Below, piece by piece: positions 41,056 through 48,532 of a stretch of DNA of 64,000 nt (position 1 is the first letter of the stretch; every line of letters begins with the position of its first letter). Location of the stretch: the NCBI GenBank assembly GCA_963715455.1, contig OY970245.1, positions 558,001 to 622,000 on the forward strand, in the 5' to 3' direction. The stretch is from VRUE01 sp963715455 (GTDB lineage Bacteria; Actinomycetota; Thermoleophilia; Solirubrobacterales; 70-9). The translations under genes were made by a program, and so were the position numbers. The notes beneath the pieces were generated by a model. The model ran no database searches and had not been told where the DNA came from. It saw nothing but the letters and a program-made list of their open reading frames with translations.

Positions 41056-42669
41056 TTAGCCCGGTCGCAGGGCTAGGAGCACCATGTCGTCGCGCAACGG
41101 CCCGCCGCTGCGGGCGATTGCGTCCTGTCGCAGCTGCTCGGTCATCTCGGCCAGCTCGAGATCGGCGAGCGAATGGGCGAGGGCGCCAAGCGCCTCGGGC
41201 CCGACGTGTCGTGCGGGCGGGCCCGCCTCGAACCAGCCATCGGTGACGAGCACGACAGTCTCACCGGGCTGCAGCTTGGCCTCGTGGCGGGGCAGCGGCG
41301 GGTCGTCCCAGGCGCCGAGCACGGTGCCGCCGCCGAGCTGAACCGGACCGCTTTCGGTGATGTGGATCGCTGGCGGGTGGCCAGCCGAGGCCAGCTCGAG
41401 CTGCCAACCCTCGCCGTCCCGCCGCAGGCGTAGCAGCAGAGCGGTGGCGAAGTCGCTCCGGCCAGGCCCTTCGCGCAGCATCTGGTTGAGATGGCCGAGC
41501 AGCTCGGCGGGGTCCTCCACCTGGCGCGCCAGGCCACGGGTCGAGTGACGCAGAGCCACCGAGACACCGGCGGCGACGCTGCCCTTACCGGTCACATCAC
41601 CGATCAGAATCCAGCAGCCGTCCTCGCTGGGCAGGATGTCGTAGAGGTCGCCGCCGATCTCCATGCCCTCGCCGAAGGCGTCGAAGACGACCGAGATATC
41701 GAGCCCCTCCACGTAGGGGGGCTCGGGCGGACGCAGCCCCCGCTGCAGGTTCTGGGCGATGCGGTCGCGCTCTTCATAAAGGCGGGCGTTGTCGAGTGCC
41801 AACGCAGCACGATCGGCGAGCTCGCCAAGCAGCTGCAGGTCGGTCTCTTCGTAGCGCAGGTTGGTGCTGGCGTGCAACAGGGAGAGCGCCCCGATCGTCG
41901 CGCCCCGCGCGACCAGGGGAGCCACGGCGGCCGACTGGTAACGGGTGTCTTCGATCAGCTGCCGGTGCTCCTCGTTTTGCACGATGTTGTCCATCACTGG
42001 GGGGGAGGCGAGGTCACGCCAGACCATCGGCCGGCCGGCGCGCAGCACCTTCGCGACCGGATGGTCGCCGCGCGGGTCGAGCGGCGCTTCGTGGCGCACC
42101 CGCTCGAGGATCGGCGCCACGGCAGAGTCGGCGGCGGCGACGACGCTGTTGCCGATCCAGCCGTCAGGTCGCAGAAAGTCGAGCACGCAGACCTCGGCCA
42201 GCTCGGGCGTCGCCGCTTCGACGATTGCCCGCGCGGTGCGGTTGAAGTCGAGCGAGACATCGAGCCCACGGGTGGCAGCGAGGAGGAACTCCTGGGCGCG
42301 ACGGCGCCGCCGCTCGGCAGTGATGTCGCGAGCGATCACCGAGGCGCCGACGATCCCCTCCGTCGAGTGCTCGATTGGCGAGACGGTCAGCGAGACATCG
42401 ATGCGCACTCCGTCCTTGCGGATTCGCTCGGTCTCATAGGTTTCTACTCGCTCGCCCCGCCGGATCCGGGCGAGGATCTCCTGCTCCTCGTTTTTGTGAT
42501 CCGCCGGGATCAGCAGCGAGATGTGCTGGCCGACCGCTTCCGCTTCGCTGTAGCCGTAGAGGCGGGCGGCGGCCGGGTTCCAGGAGGTGATCACCCCGTC
42601 CAAGTCCTTGCTGATCACCCCGTCCTCGGTGCTGTTGACGACCTGGGCGAAGTGGGCCAACTCTTCCAC
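41056..42669 (-). CDS. PAS-GAF-SpoIIE (PP2C) phosphatase, RsbU-like
   Basis: 537 residues with a GTG start. PAS domain about 1-120 (VISKDLDGVITSWNPAAARL, GYSEAEAVGQHISLLIP), GAF about 130-300, and a SpoIIE-type PP2C phosphatase about 320-537 with GGDLYDILPSEDGCW, IGDVTGKG, ASAGHPPAI, VTDGWFEA and RDDMVLLALRP, the metal-binding Asp set. Such proteins dephosphorylate anti-anti-sigma factors. No RsbV/RsbW gene is adjacent; the neighbours are four DUF2294 genes, so the partner is not evident. Confidence 0.92.
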   Translation of the reverse strand: MEELAHFAQVVNSTEDGVISKDLDGVITSWNPAAARLYGYSEAEAVGQHISLLIPADHKNEEQEILARIRRGERVETYETERIRKDGVRIDVSLTVSPIEHSTEGIVGASVIARDITAERRRRRAQEFLLAATRGLDVSLDFNRTARAIVEAATPELAEVCVLDFLRPDGWIGNSVVAAADSAVAPILERVRHEAPLDPRGDHPVAKVLRAGRPMVWRDLASPPVMDNIVQNEEHRQLIEDTRYQSAAVAPLVARGATIGALSLLHASTNLRYEETDLQLLGELADRAALALDNARLYEERDRIAQNLQRGLRPPEPPYVEGLDISVVFDAFGEGMEIGGDLYDILPSEDGCWILIGDVTGKGSVAAGVSVALRHSTRGLARQVEDPAELLGHLNQMLREGPGRSDFATALLLRLRRDGEGWQLELASAGHPPAIHITESGPVQLGGGTVLGAWDDPPLPRHEAKLQPGETVVLVTDGWFEAGPPARHVGPEALGALAHSLADLELAEMTEQLRQDAIARSGGPLRDDMVLLALRPG

Positions 42670-42724
42670 CAGCCCAAACTACTCCAGTGGTGGGCACCGG
42701 AGGAGGCGGGTTGAGGGAGTTCCG

Positions 42725-43090
42725 CTAGGGATTCGCGCGGCCGTCGGGCTCAAGCATGAAAAGCTCGACGGCGACGTCGGGATCGACATGCACCTGGCTC
42801 ATGTAGGCGTACACCCGCCGCCCCATTGCCTGCTCGACGACCTCGGTGAACTGCTCCTCCATCGCTTCCTGAAAGGTGCGGCGGAAGGCCTCGACGGCCT
42901 CCGTCTCGCCGCGCTCGAGCAGCGTTTCCTCGACTGTGGTGAAGCCGTTCCAGAGTACGCAGACGACCAGATCCCCAGCAAGATGGGCCTTCGCTCTGGT
43001 CGGACCGCGACCGTAGAAGCGCATGTGCAGATGGGTGATGCCGTCAGAAATGGCCGCCAGCGCCTCACCTTGGGAGTGCTCCCCGTCCAA
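42725..43090 (-). CDS. DUF2294 protein 1
   Basis: 121 residues. The family pattern is clear: HLHMRFYGRGPTRAKAHLAG, VVCVLWNGFTTVEETLLERG, RRTFQEAMEEQFTEVVEQAM and VYAYMSQVHVDPDVAVELFM. DUF2294 is a small alpha/beta family annotated only as Na-translocating-decarboxylase-subunit-like, without experimental support that I know of. It lies next to the PP2C phosphatase gene and is read the same way. Confidence 0.88.
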   Translation of the reverse strand: MDGEHSQGEALAAISDGITHLHMRFYGRGPTRAKAHLAGDLVVCVLWNGFTTVEETLLERGETEAVEAFRRTFQEAMEEQFTEVVEQAMGRRVYAYMSQVHVDPDVAVELFMLEPDGRANP

Positions 43091-43399
43091 GCACGCTCCT
43101 TCCCGCCCCTCTTCGCCGTGGGTGCCGTAGGGGAAGAGTTGCGGCGAGCCCCTCCGGCGTTCCTAGACGGTACCACCGTTGGCCCAATTGCCGCCGAGTT
43201 AGTAGGCTGACGTCCCGACCAATCACACGGGCCAGCGCGCACGACTTGTTGACCGAGCTGACCGGACCGCGGGGGACCCCAAGCCAACGCCGTCCGTGCA
43301 GGAGTCGCGCGAGGAGCGATTGAGGTTGGCAAGTCGAACTCAGCCGCGTCGTTGACCGTCACGTCTCCGGCGCCGGCACTGGCGTTGAACTGGAGCACG

Positions 43400-43759
43400 A
43401 TGGTCGGCAAAGACATTCCAAAAGGCGGTCACTCGCTGGTCGAGCTGTCCAACGCCATGGTTGGCCTGCACCGCAAGTACTTCGGCCGCGGCCCAGGAGC
43501 GGCGAAGAGCTTCGTCACCGACGAGATGGCGGTTTGCGTGCTCAGCGACATCTATACCCCGGTCGAGCACACGCTGATCAGCGCTGGCCAGGCGGAGCAC
43601 GTGCGGCGCACGCGTGGCTTGCACCAGGAGGCGCTCGAGAGCGAGTACAAGGCGAGTGTCGAAGAGATCATGGGCCGCCCGGTCATAGCCTTCCTCAGCG
43701 TCGTCCACGTTGACCCCGACGTGGCGATTGAGGTCTTCTTGCTCGGCGAGAGCGCGTAA
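43400..43759 (+). CDS. DUF2294 protein 2
   Basis: 119 residues from ATG 43400, with GGAG upstream. It carries the same motifs as protein 1: LHRKYFGRGPGAAKSFVTDE, VCVLSDIYTPVEHTLISAG, VEEIMGRPVIAFLSVVHVDP and VAIEVFLL. It is the only plus-strand member of the group. The 309 bp before it, between divergent DUF2294 genes, contain no other gene or clear promoter. Confidence 0.85.
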   Translation: MVGKDIPKGGHSLVELSNAMVGLHRKYFGRGPGAAKSFVTDEMAVCVLSDIYTPVEHTLISAGQAEHVRRTRGLHQEALESEYKASVEEIMGRPVIAFLSVVHVDPDVAIEVFLLGESA

Positions 43760-43762
43760 GGG

Positions 43763-44128
43763 CTAGGGCGCGGCTTTGTGGCAATTGAGGCGGAAGAACT
43801 CGATTGCCCAGGGTGGGTCATCCTCGATCATCGCTCTGCCGGCGAAGCTGACGACCCGCCGCCCGGTGGCCCGCTCGACGACCTCGCTGAAGGTGTCGGC
43901 GACCGCTTTCTGAAAGGCCTCGCGACCCTCCCTCACCGAGGGGGCGTTGCCAGACTCGATCAGCACCACCTCGGCGTGCGAGAGCTCGAGGTCCATGATC
44001 ACCGCGATGAAGTTGTCGTGCAGCGCGATATCAACGTTGCAGGTGATCTCCCCGTAGGAATCCTCGTGCACGCGGATCAGCTCACGAGCAATCTGCTCCT
44101 TGACGGCGTCCGCGCTGGGTGAGGCCAC
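43763..44128 (-). CDS. DUF2294 protein 3 (divergent)
   Basis: 121 residues from GTG 44128. The family framework is retained (IARELIRVHEDSYGEITCNV, VADTFSEVVERATGRRVVSF, WAIEFFRL), but the GRGP loop seen in the other three is replaced by YGEI. The loss of that loop suggests a changed ligand or partner. The gene is 1 bp downstream of protein 4's stop and ends 3 bp from the convergent protein 2. Confidence 0.78.
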   Translation of the reverse strand: MASPSADAVKEQIARELIRVHEDSYGEITCNVDIALHDNFIAVIMDLELSHAEVVLIESGNAPSVREGREAFQKAVADTFSEVVERATGRRVVSFAGRAMIEDDPPWAIEFFRLNCHKAAP

Positions 44129-44129
44129 C

Positions 44130-44471
44130 TCAATCGTCCCCGTCGTCGCCCTCCGGTTCGGCGAAGAGGAAGAACTCCAGCGCCAGGTTCGCCTCGACGT
44201 CGACCTGACTAAGAAAGACCCGCACTTCGCGCCCTGTGATCCTCTCCACAACCCCGATGAACTCGTCCTTGACCGCCTCCTGGAACTTGCTGCGCGTATC
44301 GCGCACGTGCTCACCGGACCCCGCGGCAACCAGGGTCCGCTCGGCCGTGGTGAAAATTTCCTCGAGCACGCAAAAGGCGTAGTCGCTGTGCAGGTAGCTG
44401 CGCGCCTTGGTCGGACCGCGACCGTAGAGCCGCGCGTGCAGCTGAACGATCTCACGCGAAAGCTGAGACAC
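44130..44471 (-). CDS. DUF2294 protein 4
   Basis: 113 residues if started at GTG 44471 (VSQLSREIVQLHARLYGRGP). Family motifs are TKARSYLHSDYAFCVLEEIF, EAVKDEFIGVVERITGREVR and VFLSQVDVEANLALEFFLF. An acidic C-terminus (EPEGDDGDD) is added. The frame is open up to 44693, but those residues are unlike the family. The 380 bp from here to the cupredoxin gene (44472-44852) show no supported gene. Confidence 0.82.
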   Translation of the reverse strand: MSQLSREIVQLHARLYGRGPTKARSYLHSDYAFCVLEEIFTTAERTLVAAGSGEHVRDTRSKFQEAVKDEFIGVVERITGREVRVFLSQVDVEANLALEFFLFAEPEGDDGDD

Positions 44472-44852
44472 GAGTGTCCCGCGAGCAGGGCTTTCTGGAA
44501 GGTCGGGACGATCCAAGCGACGGCTCCTGTACGAGTTTCTTCTGGCGAGTGGTACGCAAAGCTTTTGCGCCCGCTTACCGCCGCGGAGCCGTTTGCCCTG
44601 GCTTCGTATATGTCGCACCCTGCGCCGCAGCCTGATGACTGCCGCGCCTGGTTCATGCTCGGCGCCGCCAGGGCACTCGAGCAGGAAGAGCATACCGCGG
44701 CGCTGCCCAGCTTCGGTCGTTAGTTTCTAAATAGGTAAGAAAGAAGATCCATAGCAACGCTTTCAAGTTCCTAAACGCCCCTCGCGCTAGCTGGCGGATC
44801 TAAGTACCGCGCGGCGCGAGGTTGGCCATAGCCAAGGTGGGTACACGGAGGC

Positions 44853-45284
44853 ATGCGATTCAAGCGGGCGATAGCCCTTCTAATGCTGCTCGCGGCGCTC
44901 GGCTTGGCCGCCTGTGGTGACGATGACTCTGAGACGACCACCACCGAGACGACGAGCTCGGGTGAAGCGGGCGGCGCACAGGGCGGTGAGCAAGAGGCCG
45001 GCGTGCCGGCGCCGAGCGGCGACGCAGTGCGCTCCGCCAAAGTCGAGATCGTCGACTTCGCCTACGACCCCGATCCGGTGACGATCGAGGCCGGGGGCAA
45101 GGTGATCTGGCAGAACATGGACTCAGCGCCACACACGGCGACGCTCGAGGACGGCAGCTTCGACACAGGCGAGCTGGCCGAAGGCAAGCTCAAGTCCGAG
45201 TCGTTTAAGACGCCGGGCACCTATCCCTACTTCTGCGAGATCCACCCGGATATGAAGGGCACGGTTGAAGTAGTCGCAGGCTGA
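44853..45284 (+). CDS. Cupredoxin (plastocyanin-like) lipoprotein
   Basis: 143 residues from ATG 44853. Lipobox LAAC (Cys21), then a Thr/Ser/Gly-rich spacer, then a cupredoxin domain (about 62-143). Copper ligands are visible: His in SAPHTATLED and Cys/His/Met in YFCEIHPDMKG. It is likely an extracytoplasmic electron carrier or copper-binding protein. A 13-bp-stem hairpin follows. Confidence 0.9.
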   Translation: MRFKRAIALLMLLAALGLAACGDDDSETTTTETTSSGEAGGAQGGEQEAGVPAPSGDAVRSAKVEIVDFAYDPDPVTIEAGGKVIWQNMDSAPHTATLEDGSFDTGELAEGKLKSESFKTPGTYPYFCEIHPDMKGTVEVVAG

Positions 45285-45299
45285 GGAAGCGGCGTTCCC

Positions 45300-45335
45300 C
45301 GGAATAGCCGGCCCCGTGGAGAGCCGGCTATTCCG
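45300..45335. terminator. Hairpin after the cupredoxin gene
   Basis: Perfect 13-bp stem CGGAATAGCCGGC/GCCGGCTATTCCG (45300-45312 and 45323-45335) with a 10-nt loop. It separates the cupredoxin gene from the iron-box operon. No U-run follows. Confidence 0.7.
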
Positions 45336-45367
45336 ACCGTTTCCGTGAGATTTCCTCTACGCTCCCG

Positions 45368-45395
45368 TTAGGCAGCCCTAATTAGGGCGCCCTAA
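45368..45395 (+). promoter_or_regulatory. Double TTAGG-N4-CCTAA operator of the haem island
   Basis: Two adjacent 14-bp dyads, TTAGGCAGCCCTAA (45368-45381) and TTAGGGCGCCCTAA (45382-45395, a perfect palindrome). They lie 20-48 bp before the haem-monooxygenase-like gene. The TTAGG/CCTAA half-sites resemble DtxR/IdeR boxes, but those have 9 bp between halves rather than 4. A third copy precedes the HtaA genes. Confidence 0.75.
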
Positions 45396-45415
45396 AGCTG
45401 AGAAAGGAGCGGGAG

Positions 45416-45715
45416 TTGGTCATCGTCATGAACGTCGTCCACGTGCACGAGGAGCGCCGCGAGGCATTCGAGCGTGCCTTCCTCGAGCGCGAGAGTCATG
45501 TCCACAAAGCCGAGGGTTTCGCCGGCTTCGAGTTGCTGCGCCGCGATCGCGAGGGCGAGTACATCGTGCTCAGCCGCTGGGAGAGCGAGGAGGCCTTCAA
45601 GGGCTGGGTCAACAGCGACCTCTTCAAGCTCAGCCACCGGCACGCCGACGGCGAGCTTGCCCACGGCAGCGAAGTGCGCCATTACGAGGTGATCGACGCC
45701 AAGGTGCCCGCGTGA
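45416..45715 (+). CDS. ABM-domain haem-degrading monooxygenase-like protein
   Basis: 99 residues with a TTG start at 45416, well placed after AAAGGAG; ATG 45428 is the alternative. The ABM fold (VIVMNVVHVHEERREAFERA, GFAGFELLRRDREGEYIVLS, WESEEAFKGWVNS) with His residues near SHRHADG matches HmoA/IsdG-like proteins, which open the haem ring to release iron. It is the first gene after the double operator, and its stop overlaps the start of the binding-protein gene. Confidence 0.85.
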   Translation: MVIVMNVVHVHEERREAFERAFLERESHVHKAEGFAGFELLRRDREGEYIVLSRWESEEAFKGWVNSDLFKLSHRHADGELAHGSEVRHYEVIDAKVPA

Positions 45716-46614
45716 CCCACCGCCCCACCCCGGGTGCAACGTTTTACGGCCCCCACAGGACCAGAAAACGTTTCACCATCGTCGTGGCGCTGGTCTTGAT
45801 GGCGCTTTGGGCGCCGGCGAGCGCCCAGGCGGCGCCGCAGCGGATAGTTGCGCTGACGCCGTTCGTCGCCAACACGCTGGCCAAGCTCGGCGTCACACCG
45901 GTCGGCGTCGGCCAGACGCTGGGCGGGCGCGAGCGGCTCTCGCCGAAGCTCAAGGGCATCCCGGTGCTGCCCCTCTCGCACCCCAACGGGCCCAACCTTG
46001 AGCAGCTCGCGGCGCTCGATCCCGACCTCGTCTTTTCCTCGCGAACCTGGGCCAAGGGCAACGAGTCGATCGGTGATCTCGGCATCGAGGTTCGCGTTCA
46101 GGAGCCCTTCCGGCTGAACGGCGCCTTCGCCCAGACCAAGGTCATCGGTGCTCTGGTCGGCAAGCGCCGCGAGGCCGAGGCGCTGGTTACCAAGATGAAG
46201 CGCGACGTCGCACAGGCGCGCAGGGGGATCAGCGCGCACCCGACTGTGATGCTGATCCTCGGGGTTGGCCGCACGCCCTTCGTCTTCCTGCCCAACAGCT
46301 GGGGCGGCGACATGGTCACCAAGGCCGGTGGCCGGCTGCTCACCGGCGGCGTCACCTCGAGCTCGGGCTTCGAGCGCATCTCCGACGAAGTCGTCGTCGC
46401 CGAAGACCCCGACGTGATCATCGCCGTGCCGCACGCCAACGAGGACGACATCCCCAGCCTGGCCGAGTACCTGCGCACCAACCCCGCCTGGCAGACGACC
46501 TCGGCGGTGCGCAACAACCGCATCTACATCTCGATCGACAACTCGCTGCTGCAAGCCGGCACCGACGTCGCCCGCACGCTGCGCAAGGTGCGGCGCGTCT
46601 ACCTCGAGAATTGA
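45712..46614 (+). CDS. ABC transporter substrate-binding protein (haem/siderophore type)
   Basis: 300 residues, GTG start. A basic N-terminus and signal helix (IVVALVLMALWAPASAQAA, about 22-40) lead into a FecB/BtuF-type (class III) fold: RIVALTPFVANTLAKLGVTP, LDPDLVFSSRTW, VIIAVPHANEDD, and VRNNRIYISIDNSLL. No lipobox Cys is present, so it may be free or anchored by the uncleaved helix. It should deliver haem or an iron chelate to the permease. Overlaps the previous gene by 4 bp. Confidence 0.88.
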   Translation: MTHRPTPGATFYGPHRTRKRFTIVVALVLMALWAPASAQAAPQRIVALTPFVANTLAKLGVTPVGVGQTLGGRERLSPKLKGIPVLPLSHPNGPNLEQLAALDPDLVFSSRTWAKGNESIGDLGIEVRVQEPFRLNGAFAQTKVIGALVGKRREAEALVTKMKRDVAQARRGISAHPTVMLILGVGRTPFVFLPNSWGGDMVTKAGGRLLTGGVTSSSGFERISDEVVVAEDPDVIIAVPHANEDDIPSLAEYLRTNPAWQTTSAVRNNRIYISIDNSLLQAGTDVARTLRKVRRVYLEN

Positions 46615-46617
46615 GCT

Positions 46618-47601
46618 TTGGCGCGGCGGGCATTGGTCTTCGTGGCGCTCGGCGTCGCCGTGCTCGTGACGAGCGTCGTCTCGCTCGCCCTGGGGGCGGT
46701 CAACGTGCCGTTCTCCGAGACGCTCGACATCCTCTTCGGCAAGGGGGGGAGCGGCACCGATCAGCAGATCGTCGAGACGCTGCGCCTGCCGCGCACGGTC
46801 GAGGCGCTGGCGGTCGGTGCCGCGCTGGGGGTCGCCGGGGCGATCCTGCAGGGGGCGCTGGCCAACCCGCTCGCCTCACCCGACGTGATTGGGGTTACCG
46901 GTGGGGCGGGTTTCGGCGCGATCCTGATCATCATCCTCTTCCCGGGCTCGATCGCCCTGCTGCCGGTGGGCGCCCTCGCCTTCGGCCTGCTCGCCGCCGC
47001 GCTCGTCTTCGCGATCGCCTGGAGTGGCGCCAATCGCGGCAACACCGGCAAGGTGATCCTCGCCGGCATCGCCGTGCTCTCGCTCTTCACCGCCGGCACC
47101 ACCGGTCTGCTGGCGGCCTATCCGGAGCGGGCACCCTCGGCGATCTTCTTCATCGCCGGTGGCCTTACTTCGAGTGGTTGGGACGATCTGGCGACGATCT
47201 GGCCCTACTTCGCCGCGGGCTTCATCTGTGCGGCGCTGCTCGTGCGGCCGCTGGACCGCTTGGCGCTGGGCGACGACGTCGCCGCCTCGCTCGGCTCGCG
47301 CCCGCAGATGATCCGCCTGGGCGCGGCGATCGCGGCGGCGCTGCTTGCCGCCGCCTCGGCCGCGATCGCCGGCCTGCTCGGCTTCCTCGGCCTGGTCGTG
47401 CCGCACGTCGTGCGCATGGCTGGCGGCACCTCGAGCCAGACCTTCGTCGTGCCGGCCTCGGCGCTCGGCGGGGCTGCCCTGCTGGCCGGCGCCGACACCC
47501 TGGCGCGCACCCTGCGGGCGCCGATCGAGATGCCGGTCGGTCCCTTCATGGTCGTGCTCGGCGTGCCCCTCTTCCTCTGGCTGCTGCGCAAAGTCGTATG
47601 A
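46618..47601 (+). CDS. FecCD-family ABC permease
   Basis: 327 residues, TTG start, 3 bp after the binding-protein gene. About ten transmembrane helices. FecCD motifs are LRLPRTVEALAVGAALGVAG, GAILQGALANPLASPDVIGV, GLLGFLGLVVPHVVRM and GADTLARTLRAPIEMPVGPF. It forms the membrane channel as a homodimer, coupling to the ATPase below through the VVPHVVRM loop. Confidence 0.93.
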   Translation: MARRALVFVALGVAVLVTSVVSLALGAVNVPFSETLDILFGKGGSGTDQQIVETLRLPRTVEALAVGAALGVAGAILQGALANPLASPDVIGVTGGAGFGAILIIILFPGSIALLPVGALAFGLLAAALVFAIAWSGANRGNTGKVILAGIAVLSLFTAGTTGLLAAYPERAPSAIFFIAGGLTSSGWDDLATIWPYFAAGFICAALLVRPLDRLALGDDVAASLGSRPQMIRLGAAIAAALLAAASAAIAGLLGFLGLVVPHVVRMAGGTSSQTFVVPASALGGAALLAGADTLARTLRAPIEMPVGPFMVVLGVPLFLWLLRKVV

Positions 47602-48428
47602 CGGTCACGCCGGCACAGAGCACCGCCGAGGCGCCGTTGCAGGCCAGCGGTGTCGAGGTCGAGATCGGCGGCACGCCGATTCTGCGCGGCGCCGACCTCT
47701 CGCTGGAGCGCGGCGAGCTGCTCGCCGTGGTCGGCCCCAACGGCGCCGGCAAGTCGACCCTGGTGCGCGCCGTCTCCGGCATGCAGCCGCTGGCCGCCGG
47801 CGAGGTGCGCTGGGCGGGCCGCGACCTGGCCGAGATGCGCGGCCGCGACCTGGCCAAGGTGCGTGCCTTCGTGCCCCAGCGCATGCCGGTGCCCGCCGGG
47901 GTCACTGTGCGAGAAGCGGTGACGATCGGACGCTCCTCGCACCTGCGGCCGTTGCGCCGTCTCAACCGTCGTGACCACGGGGCGATCGCCGAAGCGATGG
48001 AGCGCGCCGAGGTCACCCGCTTCGCCGATCGGGCGCTGACCACGCTCTCCGGGGGCGAGCTGCAGCGCGTGCAGATCGCCGTCGGCCTCGCCCAGGAAAC
48101 GCCGGTGCTGATCGCCGACGAGCCCACCTCGCAGCTCGACCTCGGCGCCACGGTCGGCATCGCCACGCTGCTGCGCGGCCTCGCCGACGAGGGTCTTGCC
48201 GTGCTGCTCGTCGTCCACGACTTGGCGCTGGCGACGGCGGTCGCCGACCGCGCCGTGATCGTCGCCGCGGGCCGCACGGTTGCAGCCGGCGAGCCCGGCG
48301 CAATCCTCACGGCCGAGCGCCTCGCCTCGATCTGGCATGCCGAGGCGCACCTAACTGAGCACGACGGGCGCACCGCGCTGCACGTCGCCTGGACCGCGTC
48401 GCCGGCCGAGAGGCGCGCTGCAAGCTAA
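47598..48428 (+). CDS. FecE/HmuV-type ABC ATPase
   Basis: 276 residues from ATG 47598 (overlap ATGA with the permease). Walker A GPNGAGKST, Q-loop FVPQRMPVPAG, signature TLSGGELQRVQ, Walker B VLIADEPTSQLD, and switch His in VVHDLALA are all present. It drives import of haem or a siderophore. The next gene follows a fresh operator, about 100 bp away. Confidence 0.94.
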   Translation: MTVTPAQSTAEAPLQASGVEVEIGGTPILRGADLSLERGELLAVVGPNGAGKSTLVRAVSGMQPLAAGEVRWAGRDLAEMRGRDLAKVRAFVPQRMPVPAGVTVREAVTIGRSSHLRPLRRLNRRDHGAIAEAMERAEVTRFADRALTTLSGGELQRVQIAVGLAQETPVLIADEPTSQLDLGATVGIATLLRGLADEGLAVLLVVHDLALATAVADRAVIVAAGRTVAAGEPGAILTAERLASIWHAEAHLTEHDGRTALHVAWTASPAERRAAS

Positions 48429-48467
48429 TTCCGACGATGTTAGTGTGGATTTATTAGGTCACCCTAA
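48429..48467 (+). promoter_or_regulatory. Promoter with TTAGG-N4-CCTAA box before the HtaA genes
   Basis: TTAGGTCACCCTAA (48454-48467) is a third copy of the haem-island box. It overlaps the candidate -10 TATTAG (48452-48457), which is 17 nt from TTCCGA (48429-48434). A repressor bound here would block RNA polymerase. Confidence 0.7.
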
Positions 48468-48532
48468 TTCTGAGTGAGAATGAGAAACGTCGCACGTGCC
48501 GGTGCGCAAGAGAGGACAAGGAGGCTCCTCAG

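Noticed and set aside
44130..44693. Longer form of DUF2294 protein 4 and a fused 297-residue form of protein 3
   Set aside because: The added N-terminal residues are Arg/Ser-rich frame shadows; DUF2294 similarity starts only at GTG 44471 and GTG 44128.
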